A stretch of DNA of 64,000 nucleotides from Flavobacterium sp. (GTDB taxonomy: Bacteria; Bacteroidota; Bacteroidia; Flavobacteriales; Flavobacteriaceae), in the NCBI RefSeq assembly GCF_004295795.1, contig NZ_SEBR01000002.1:124001-188000 (forward strand). Direction: 5' to 3'. The notes under the pieces are model-generated. The model searched no databases, was not told where the DNA came from, and worked only from the letters and a program-made list of their open reading frames with translations. Below are positions 57,201-64,000 of the stretch, one piece after another. The translations under genes were made by a program, and so were the position numbers. Position 1 is the first letter of the stretch, and each line of letters begins with the position of its first letter.

Positions 57201-60200
57201 CACCATGTGCGAGTTTGGACTTGCCTTATGCTGAAAACTTCGAGTCTGTTACGGTTCCGGCTTTGCCAACTTGTACGACTGTTCAGAATGTTGGAACAGG
57301 TAATGCTTGGGTAACAGCTTCGCCTGCAGCCTACGGTTTCACCTCGAAAGCGCTTCGTTACTCTTGGAACACTTCGAATGCAGCCAATGTTTGGTGGTAC
57401 ACGAGAGGCTTGAACCTGACTGCTGGCGTAAGCTATACGATCTCTTACAAGTACGGATCCTCGAGTACAACTTACGTTGAGAAACTTAAAGTTGCTTACG
57501 GAAACTCTCCTGTTGCATCTGCAATGACAAACGTCATAGGTGATTATCCGAACCTCAACACTGCTACGCCATCTACTGCTTCTGTGGTATTTGTGCCTCA
57601 GACATCAGGGGTTTTCTACTTCGGATTCCAAGCCTATTCGGCTGCGAACCAGTTTTATCTGATCGTTGATGATATTTCTGTAATCGTTACGCCTCCTACA
57701 ATCACTTCTTTCGCTCCGACGGCTGTCTGTAATGGCGGAAGTGTGGCCGAGCGCACTGTCATGATCACTGGAACGCATTTCACGGGAGCGACAGCTGTTT
57801 CTTTCAACGGAACTGCCGCTGCTTCTTTTGTAGTGAATAGCGATACTCAGATCTCTGCGGTTGTTCCGGTAAATGCCACTACAGGAACGATCGTTGTTTC
57901 TTCGGCCGTTGCTTCTGGAACAAGTTCTGCGTCTTTGACAGTAGGAGTGACTCCTTCGGTAAATCCTATCCAAAACGGAAACGCTACACTTTGCGTGCAA
58001 GGAACTGTTCAAATGAGCAATACTTCTCCAGGCGGTGTGTGGGCTTCGTCTAATACTGCAGTTGCTACTGTAACCCAAGACGGGCTTGTTACTGCTACTG
58101 GTGCTGGAACTGCCACGATCACTTACTCAGTAACTGATTTGGGATGTACAGGCCACGCCGATACTACTGTAACGGTAAATGCACCTATCACTTCAACCAA
58201 TCCAACTACACAAACTGTAGTTACGGGAAGCAATACTAGTTTCTCTGTAACGGCTTCTGGCGCTATTACAGGTTATCAGTGGATGGTTTCTACAGATGGT
58301 GGAGACGTGTTCGAAAATGTTGTTGACGGTGCGCCATATTCTGGAGCAACTACAAACACATTGACAATCACAAACACTCCGGACACTTTTAACGAGAACA
58401 TGTATATGGTAGTTATTTCGGCTGCAGCTCCTTGCGCGGCTTTCGAATCTGCCGCAGCTACATTGAATGTTGGAGACACTGGAATCACACAAGATCCGGC
58501 AGGTGTAACACTTTGTACTTCAGGTAATGGTCAGGCTGTATTTACAGTTGTTCCATCTGGAACGGTGACTTCTTACACTTGGCAAGTTGACTCAGGACTT
58601 GGTTACGTGACTATCGCTAACGGAGCTTCTGGAAACTTGACATACTCAGGCGCAACCACAGCTCAATTGACTGTCGACGGAATCAATTTCAGCAACAGCG
58701 GTTTGAACTTCCGCGTTATCGTTACTGGTCCGGCCAATGGAGCGACTTCGAACCCAGCTAGCTTGACAGTTAACCAAGGTATTGCAATCAACACGCAACC
58801 GGCTGGTTCATCTACTTGCTATTCTTCAGGAAGCACGACTTTCTCTGTTGATGCATCTGGCGGCGTCGCTAGCTATCAGTGGCAATATTCTGCAAACGGA
58901 ATTACGTTCAGCAATGTCGTGAACGGAACACCTGCAGGAGCGACTTACACTAACGCTACTACGGCTACTTTGACAGTTGCTACAACTGCGAGTACTCCGG
59001 CTGCTGGTACTTATTTCTACCGCGCGGTTATCGGGGCGAACGCTCCTTGTGCTGCTGTTACTTCTGATGCAGCCCAATTGACGATTTTCACGCCTCAGTT
59101 CACATCTCAGCCAGCAGCTGCGACAGTACTGGCGGCTAATGGTGGAAGTGCTGTCTTTACTGCGGCTACATCGGCTCCGGCTCCAACTTATCAGTGGGTT
59201 TATGCAACAACTGCCGGTGGAACTTATTCTCCTGTAGTAAACGGAACGCCTGCCGGTGTTTCTTACTCTGGAGCAGATTCAGCTTCCCTAACGGTAAATG
59301 CTACAAGCGCTGCCGCCCCAAGCACTGCGCGTTACTACAAGGTAATCGTTACTTCTGGAGGTTGTAGCGTAACTTCGAATTCGGCTCAGTTGACTATCAG
59401 GAATTATTGTATTCCTGCTATGACTACTGTATCGGCTTCCGGAGATTACATCAACAACTTTAACTTCGCCAACATCGCCAACAATAACTCTGGAGATACA
59501 GCTACTGATTATACGTATTACAGCAACCTTACGGCGAATGTTTACGCAGGTCAATCTTATCCGGTGTCATTGACTGCTGGCGGAACGACTTCTATCGGTG
59601 CGCAACAGTTCAGGGTGTGGATCGACTTTAACCAAGACGGTGATTTTGAAGATGCAGGTGAAAGCGTATTTGCTACGACTACTGCAACTTTTGCACCTAC
59701 AAATGCTACTGGAACTATTGCAATCCCTGCGTTTTCAGCCAATGTGCTTCAAGGTGTGACGCGTATGCGTGTAGCATCGAGATACAACACTGTTGTTGGA
59801 GCTACTGCATATTGTACAGGCCAATCTGCGTATGGTGAGTACGAAGACTACAATGTCAACATTCAGGCTGTTCCGGCATGTTCGGGAACTCCTGTTGCCG
59901 GCACTGTTTCAGCTTCGGTTTCATCAATCTGCCAATCGGGAACGTCAATTTTGACGGCTACTGGTTTCACGACTCCTGATGCCGGAATTTCATTCCAGTG
60001 GTATAACACTGCGACAGGATTGATTGCTGGCGCTACTAACGCTACTTTCACGACTCCTACTTTGACTGCAAGTGCGTCTTATTTCGTTCGTGTGACTTGT
60101 GCTAATTCTGGTCTTTCATCTGATTCAAACACTGTGAATATCACTGTGACGAATCCAGTTGTTGAAGCTACGACTCCAGGAGTAAGATGTGGAGCCGGAA

Positions 60201-63200
60201 CGGTTCTGCTTTCTGCTACGCCTTCTGCCGGAACTTCTTTGGCTTGGTATGCTGCACAAACAGGAGGAACTGCTCTTGCCTTCGGGAACACTTTCACGAC
60301 GCCTTCCATCTCGACTACGACGAATTACTACGTCGCTGCCCAAGCTATGGGCGCCGGAATCGCATCGATTGGTGCTGGTGCTACAACAGGGACAGGCGCT
60401 CCTTACGACTTCGCGAACGGAACTTACGGAGGTGTTAAATCTCAATATTTGTTTACCGCTGCAGAATTGTCTGCCGCTGGTTTGCGTCCGGGAACTTTGT
60501 CTTCCATCGCTTTCGAATTTACTACCGTAGGTTCTGCGCTTCAAGGTTTGACTGTTCAGATGGGTAACACGTCTTTGACAAATTTCCCTTCACCGGCGAA
60601 CATCCAAGGCGGATTGTCTACTGTCGTAAACAGCGTTACATTCACTCCAGCCGTGGGTGTAAACATGTTGAACTTCAACAACAACTTTACTTGGGATGGA
60701 ACTTCCAACGTGATCGTTTCCGTAAGTTGGAGTAACAACAACACAGTTAATACCAGTGCTACCATCAAGTATGACACAACTACAGGAAACCGTAGCCAGT
60801 CGTACCGTCAGGATAACGTAACGTCCGCTACTATGCTTGCGTTTACTGGTGCTACTGCAGGTGCAGGAGGCACATCAATTTTCGATGTTGGCGCTACGCG
60901 TGCTAAAATCGCATTTGGAGCTTCTAATGTGGTAACTTGTATTAGTTCGCGCACAGTTGTGGCAGCTACGGTAAACACCGCTCCGGCATTGACAATAAGC
61001 AGCTCTTCAGCTACGCTTTGTTCCGGTACGTCGTCATCATTGGTGACACTTACGTCTCCAATTGCGAATTATGACAACTATGTTTGGACGCCAGCTACAG
61101 GTGTAACAGGAAATACAACTAGTGGTTGGACATTCAACCCTTCAGTTTCTACCGCTTACACTTTGACGGCTACTCAAACTGGTGGTTCTCAGTGTGCCAA
61201 TTCAGCCACTTTCACTGTGACTGTCAATGCGGCTCCTGCTGATCCAGTGATCACTCCAGCAAATACAACTGTTTGTGCGGGAGGTATTACGCCGCTTACT
61301 GTAGGTGTTTCAACAGCCGCAGCGACGGCTATTTTCGGAAACGGAACGACTTCGCCTTCTACGACAAGTTATCCTAATCCTTTGAGTGCTTATTACGGAG
61401 GTACGAAAACGCAAATCCTATTCACGGCATCGGAGCTTACGGCTCAAGGCTTGTCGGCCGGATCAGCGATTGGATCATTGAGTTTTGACGTCAGCGCGAC
61501 TGCTACAGCAGGTACGCTTGCCAATTTCACGATCCGTATGGGTACTACTTCGGCTTCGGCTTTGACCGGAATCGTAGGTGGAACAACCGCGGTTTATGGA
61601 CCTACGAACTTCACGCCATCGGCTACAGGTATCGTATCCTTTACGCTTGCGACTCCATATGTTTGGGATGGTACGTCTAACGTGATCGTAGAAACGGTCC
61701 ACAATGCCGGAAACGGTGGAAATGGAACCGGAACGACAACCCGTACGACGACCACAACCGCGAATACTGTCTTCACGGTAGCGAAAGATAACGTCGCCAA
61801 CGGGATTGCAGGTTTTGATGCAGAAGCAACTTATAGCATCAGTGCTGCAAGTGCGCTCAGACCAAACATGAGATTCGGACTTGTTCCAGCCACAGTTACT
61901 TGGGCTCCGACCACAGGTTTGTACACCGATTCGGCTGCTACAATCGCCTACACGGGAGGAAGCACGGGAACGGTTTATGCCAAACCTACGGCTTCTGCCA
62001 CTTACACCGCTACTGTCAGTAATTTTGTCGGATGTTCCAAAACGAGCGCTCCGGCTACGATTACGGTCAACCAATTCTACAACTTCTATGCAGATGCAGA
62101 CGGAGACGGATATGGTGTAGGTTCGCCAGTATCACTTTGTGCGGCCAGCGCTTCTGCTGCTCCAACAGGTTATGCTGTACTTGACGGGGATTGCGACGAC
62201 ACGATTGCTGCGATCAACCCAGGTCATGCCGAAGTTCCTTACAACGGAATCGATGACAACTGCAACGGAACCATTGACGAAGGAAGCCAGCTCTTGAGCC
62301 AGGTATTGCCTACGCAGTGCGGAACTACTTTGGCTTCAATCAGCTCGGTAATTGGTGCTGTAAGCTTTGGTGCTCCGGTTGACGGTTACCGCTTCAGAGT
62401 GGTTAACACAACTACAAACGCCGTTCAGGTTTTCAGTACAAACGTGCCACACTTCCAGTTGTCTCAATTGGCAGTTTACGACTATGCAACGACTTACTCC
62501 ATTTCGGTAATGTTGCGTCGCAATGGCATCTGGTTGAACTACTACGGAACAAGCTGCCTGGTTTCAACACCGGCAATCCTTGATCCGGGAGGATCGGCTG
62601 CGGTCAATCCATCCCAGTGTGGAATCACTTTGTCAAGCATCAGCACATTGATCGCTACCACAAGTATCCCTAACGTATCAGCTTACCGCTTCCGCGTGAC
62701 TAACCTCACAGATGGCACGGCGCCTTACGTAACTCAGGAACTTGAGCGCACTACGAACTGGTTCGCTTTGACGATGTTAACTCGTTTCAACTACGGAACA
62801 CAGTATCAGGTTGAAGTTTCGGTTAAGACGAACGGTTCATGGTCCGGATACGGAGCGCCTTGTAACGTTTCTTCTCCAATCGTTCCAACACTTACAAACT
62901 GTGGAGCGACTATCGCCACAGCCGGAACATTGGTTACTACAACCAGCTTGAACCGCGCTTCGGCTTACCGTTTCGAGATCACCAACATGTCGACTTTCGT
63001 GCAAACGACTATCGACAGATCGAACAACTACTTCTCGTTTAACAACGTTCCTGGTTATACGCCGGGCACGGTTTACGCAGTACGCGTAGCGATCCAGACT
63101 TCAGGTTACTGGTCTCCATTTGGCGAGGCTTGTTCAGTGACGTCTCCGGGAGCTGCCAAAACTGTCGTGAAAGGTGAGGAGCAACAACAGCCGGCTATCG

Positions 63201-63445
63201 ATTTCCGCGCAGTTGCTTATCCGAACCCTTACGTAGAAGGTTTTGCCATCGACATGGACACACCAAGTGCCGAAAAAGTACAGGTGAAAGTTTACGACAT
63301 GGTAGGAAAACTACTTGAAGACCGCGAATATCCTGTTGATGTTATCGAAACTCAGCAGTTTGGTGAGCGTTATCCGTCGGGTGTTTACAACGTTGTTGTG
63401 ACCCAAGCCGGATTCGTGAAAACACTTCGCGTGATCAAGCGCTAA
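54296..63445 (+). CDS. Giant secreted multidomain protein, T9SS type A
   Basis: This 3049-aa protein has an extended N-terminus before a signal peptide (ATG at 54398 would start directly at MKSWLFSLVIAVF; end SAFAQ). It has an N-terminal beta domain like that of the 1785-aa protein (PIGFTFNYSG), and FN3 domains alternating with jelly-roll/MAM-like domains (to about 1120). IPT/TIG-like and bacterial Ig-like segments follow (about 1130-1690), then a GEVED domain (about 1700-1855, WIDFNQDGDFEDAGE). Two similar ~190-residue blocks each contain YGG.K.Q.LFTA.EL (near 2045 and 2365). One MopE-type motif (YADADGDGYG, about 2597) is followed by three QCG-type modules and a type A T9SS domain (YPNPYVEGFAIDMD to TLRVIKR). 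From the MopE motif on it parallels the 1120-aa gene. Probably an adhesin; ligand unknown. Confidence 0.85.
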   Translation: MMLNYNASDRATSARAGKSVEDVGGPPLWHSSRVMKSWLFSLVIAVFCLAQNSAFAQVSGYTFSSSSSTYTPITGGTNTASTSALALDDNVYSALPIGFTFNYSGTDYTTFGINANGWISMGSTAPVSSTTPISSGSTNNVISAFGVDLIARQHFVVNRTSGSPTLTVTAGNTANLAIGATLSGTGIASGATVTAVTATTITMSANASSAGTGSHLRAWESDYGIRYQTTGTAPNRKLVVQFTGFSRYTTSLAYGDEMNFQIVLNETSNAINLVYSWPTPSSTTSTGGEVGLRGSSTSAFNNRTTTTSWASTTAGTTNSATIPISSTVAPANGLTYSFTPPSCAAPVVITASATTPTTSTISWSAANPVPSSGYEYEVRTSGAAGSGATGLSASGATTSLTANVTGLTPGATHSIYVRSVCGTGVYSGWSAATTFVAPCASITSLPWNENFDAMSTIGNGVLPSCWVTQGGLSSSYMHTTQNAASQTYNDPRSTPNYVTIYYPSTTAYLWSPPFQLTAGTSYDFSFYWVGDGTSGWVGDVLVNSATSATGATALGSSFVAAAATTTSTYAKTTRTFVPGTTGTYYFAIRSLASSSAPYYMGFDDFNLKLSPTCIEPTALTSSAVTNNGATISWTAPTSAPANGYEYYYATTNAEPSVSATPSGSTAAGVTSASLGSLNANTTYYYWVRSVCSTSDKSIWTVVSSFTTLCNPLTAFNENFDTQTTPNLPSCWSKIIRGTSSSLQYVTVGTSTSPVASAPNAVGLYNSGTGATEDIILVSPYVSNLAAGTHRLRFKAICSTASQDIIVGTLDTSGASAVFTPLQTVDVTASWQEFIVPFNGYTGTNKFIALKRVNTSTYTTVYVDDVVWELTPTCYPPTAVTTSNMTTTGVTLNWTAPSQGSPATYFYEVRSSGAAGSGATGLVASGNVNAPALTATANGLSANTSYSVYIRTFCGGTDYSAWSTAMTFTTPCASLDLPYAENFESVTVPALPTCTTVQNVGTGNAWVTASPAAYGFTSKALRYSWNTSNAANVWWYTRGLNLTAGVSYTISYKYGSSSTTYVEKLKVAYGNSPVASAMTNVIGDYPNLNTATPSTASVVFVPQTSGVFYFGFQAYSAANQFYLIVDDISVIVTPPTITSFAPTAVCNGGSVAERTVMITGTHFTGATAVSFNGTAAASFVVNSDTQISAVVPVNATTGTIVVSSAVASGTSSASLTVGVTPSVNPIQNGNATLCVQGTVQMSNTSPGGVWASSNTAVATVTQDGLVTATGAGTATITYSVTDLGCTGHADTTVTVNAPITSTNPTTQTVVTGSNTSFSVTASGAITGYQWMVSTDGGDVFENVVDGAPYSGATTNTLTITNTPDTFNENMYMVVISAAAPCAAFESAAATLNVGDTGITQDPAGVTLCTSGNGQAVFTVVPSGTVTSYTWQVDSGLGYVTIANGASGNLTYSGATTAQLTVDGINFSNSGLNFRVIVTGPANGATSNPASLTVNQGIAINTQPAGSSTCYSSGSTTFSVDASGGVASYQWQYSANGITFSNVVNGTPAGATYTNATTATLTVATTASTPAAGTYFYRAVIGANAPCAAVTSDAAQLTIFTPQFTSQPAAATVLAANGGSAVFTAATSAPAPTYQWVYATTAGGTYSPVVNGTPAGVSYSGADSASLTVNATSAAAPSTARYYKVIVTSGGCSVTSNSAQLTIRNYCIPAMTTVSASGDYINNFNFANIANNNSGDTATDYTYYSNLTANVYAGQSYPVSLTAGGTTSIGAQQFRVWIDFNQDGDFEDAGESVFATTTATFAPTNATGTIAIPAFSANVLQGVTRMRVASRYNTVVGATAYCTGQSAYGEYEDYNVNIQAVPACSGTPVAGTVSASVSSICQSGTSILTATGFTTPDAGISFQWYNTATGLIAGATNATFTTPTLTASASYFVRVTCANSGLSSDSNTVNITVTNPVVEATTPGVRCGAGTVLLSATPSAGTSLAWYAAQTGGTALAFGNTFTTPSISTTTNYYVAAQAMGAGIASIGAGATTGTGAPYDFANGTYGGVKSQYLFTAAELSAAGLRPGTLSSIAFEFTTVGSALQGLTVQMGNTSLTNFPSPANIQGGLSTVVNSVTFTPAVGVNMLNFNNNFTWDGTSNVIVSVSWSNNNTVNTSATIKYDTTTGNRSQSYRQDNVTSATMLAFTGATAGAGGTSIFDVGATRAKIAFGASNVVTCISSRTVVAATVNTAPALTISSSSATLCSGTSSSLVTLTSPIANYDNYVWTPATGVTGNTTSGWTFNPSVSTAYTLTATQTGGSQCANSATFTVTVNAAPADPVITPANTTVCAGGITPLTVGVSTAAATAIFGNGTTSPSTTSYPNPLSAYYGGTKTQILFTASELTAQGLSAGSAIGSLSFDVSATATAGTLANFTIRMGTTSASALTGIVGGTTAVYGPTNFTPSATGIVSFTLATPYVWDGTSNVIVETVHNAGNGGNGTGTTTRTTTTTANTVFTVAKDNVANGIAGFDAEATYSISAASALRPNMRFGLVPATVTWAPTTGLYTDSAATIAYTGGSTGTVYAKPTASATYTATVSNFVGCSKTSAPATITVNQFYNFYADADGDGYGVGSPVSLCAASASAAPTGYAVLDGDCDDTIAAINPGHAEVPYNGIDDNCNGTIDEGSQLLSQVLPTQCGTTLASISSVIGAVSFGAPVDGYRFRVVNTTTNAVQVFSTNVPHFQLSQLAVYDYATTYSISVMLRRNGIWLNYYGTSCLVSTPAILDPGGSAAVNPSQCGITLSSISTLIATTSIPNVSAYRFRVTNLTDGTAPYVTQELERTTNWFALTMLTRFNYGTQYQVEVSVKTNGSWSGYGAPCNVSSPIVPTLTNCGATIATAGTLVTTTSLNRASAYRFEITNMSTFVQTTIDRSNNYFSFNNVPGYTPGTVYAVRVAIQTSGYWSPFGEACSVTSPGAAKTVVKGEEQQQPAIDFRAVAYPNPYVEGFAIDMDTPSAEKVQVKVYDMVGKLLEDREYPVDVIETQQFGERYPSGVYNVVVTQAGFVKTLRVIKR

Positions 63446-63466
63446 GTAACTTCCGATTCTTTTTAA

Positions 63467-63500
63467 GAAACCCGTCTCAGCAATGAGGCGGGTTTTTTTT
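63467..63500 (+). terminator. Terminator after the 3049-aa gene
   Basis: GAAACCCGTCTCA, loop GCAA, TGAGGCGGGTTTTTTTT. It starts a 555-base stretch (63446-64000) without a credible gene, which holds the features listed below. Confidence 0.85.
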
Positions 63501-63599
63501 GGCTTCGTTGGTAAGAATTTGTTAAAAACGGTATGGAATAGTAACTAAGCTTATTACATTTATGCTGTCTCTACAAATTGATATGGGAGAGATACAGAG

Positions 63600-63628
63600 A
63601 GCCGATGGGATTTTGCCGTCGGCTTTTC
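63600..63628 (+). terminator. Second terminator-like hairpin near the window end
   Basis: AGCCGATGG, loop GATTTTG, CCGTCGGCT (one T-G pair), then TTTCTC. It is 100 bases beyond the first terminator, so it either catches read-through or ends a short unannotated RNA. Confidence 0.55.
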
Positions 63629-63689
63629 TCGTTTTATACTTTCGTTTTTTTAGGTACAGATTTTTGGTTGGATTTTTTAGGAGCTTTTT

Positions 63690-63821
63690 CCGGCTGCCGG
63701 GCACTAGCTTTCTTGAAAAATCCGGTTTTTCTGGAGGTTGCAACGAGCTTCCTTCGGTCGCTGTTGCAACCTAAGAAAAATCGCGGTTTTTTCTGCGAAA
63801 GGCTAGTTGCCCGCATCCGGG
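63690..63821. repeat. 132-base imperfect palindrome
   Basis: Outer arms: CCGGCTGCCGGGCACTAGC with TTTC, and GAAAGGCTAGTTGCCC with GCATCCGGG. Middle parts are AAAAATCCGGTTTTTCT-like on both sides. The inner arms AGGTTGCAAC/GTTGCAACCT are perfect. The core words (GGCTGC.GGGCACT and TTGCCCGCATCC) resemble the paired blocks of the repeats at 9684-9795 and 17568-17675. It looks like a third, divergent member of that family. Confidence 0.65.
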
Positions 63822-63902
63822 CTAAGAGTGTCGTAAGACTATCTATCTTTTTTGTTAGTATTTCTGTGTTTACAGAAATTATCTCACTCTCGAAGTCGAT
63901 TG

Positions 63903-63921
63903 AAAAAGCTGCGCTTTTTTT
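63903..63921. terminator. Short A/T-flanked hairpin at window end
   Basis: AAAAAGC TGC GCTTTTTTT, followed closely by GGCAGC TGC GCTGCC (63931-63945). The first could terminate in either direction; both share the loop TGC. Any gene they serve is outside the window. Confidence 0.4.
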
Positions 63922-64000
63922 GGTGTTTGCGGCAGCTGCGCTGCCGGATGTTGTAGTTCGTCGCCTTCCGCAGGCCTTCTTTTACTTCATTGATTTTTAT

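Noticed and set aside
63562..63774. 70-codon open frame near the window end
   Set aside because: It crosses a terminator-like hairpin and the large palindrome; codon pattern is not gene-like.

Overview
The window reads as chromosomal DNA of a Flavobacteriaceae member (Flavobacterium or a close relative). The evidence is the Bacteroidota housekeeping order rpsU-xerC-hpf-tRNAs-tuf-tRNA-Trp-secE-nusG-rplKAJL-rpoBC-DUF3467, the flavobacterial promoter pattern (TTTG or TTG, about 19-23 nt, then TAnnTTTG) before many genes, a SusC/SusD pair, a GLPGLI-family domain, lipoproteins with acidic residues after the lipobox cysteine, and several proteins ending in type IX secretion (T9SS) sorting domains. 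Shine-Dalgarno sequences are almost absent, with one striking exception at rpsU. I see no rRNA genes, CRISPR array, prophage or intact insertion sequence.

Layout. 1-619 (-): end-truncated rnhB. 817-7371 (+): SusC/RagA transporter, SusD/RagB lipoprotein and two beta-sandwich lipoproteins, closed by a terminator. 7491-9482: porin-like outer-membrane protein. 9932-11293: PLP enzyme of the cystathionine beta-synthase type. 11551-13218 (-): GLPGLI/PNGase F-like secreted protein. 13278-13766: DnaQ-like exonuclease. 13755-14954 (-): seven-heme cytochrome c lipoprotein. 14991-15233: PspC-domain protein. 15344-16213: helix-hairpin-helix protein interrupted by one in-frame amber codon. 16229-17368: acyl-CoA dehydrogenase. 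Two related copies of a dispersed repeat in opposite orientation lie at about 9489-9795 and 17568-17752.

17835-33260 is the translation/transcription core: bS21, a Xer-type recombinase, ribosome hibernation factor, tRNA-Thr(TGT), tRNA-Tyr, tRNA-Thr(GGT), EF-Tu, tRNA-Trp, SecE, NusG, L11, L1, L10, L7/L12, RNA polymerase beta and beta', and a DUF3467 protein. Hairpins in the spacers suggest internal attenuation.

33630-63445 is a run of five very large secreted repeat proteins (1120, 1548, 1902, 1785 and 3049 aa), all on the + strand and mostly separated by terminators, plus one small 135-aa protein of unknown function. The first and last share one C-terminal module with a type A T9SS sorting domain. 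The middle three share a different C-terminal module with what looks like the type C sorting signal of Flavobacterium. No T9SS machinery gene or enzyme lies beside them. They look like a surface or secreted adhesin array expanded by duplication. The last 550 bases hold terminators and a large imperfect palindrome, with no gene I can support.

Start codons given here often differ from the longest open frame. I moved them downstream where a promoter, a signal peptide or family knowledge requires it.
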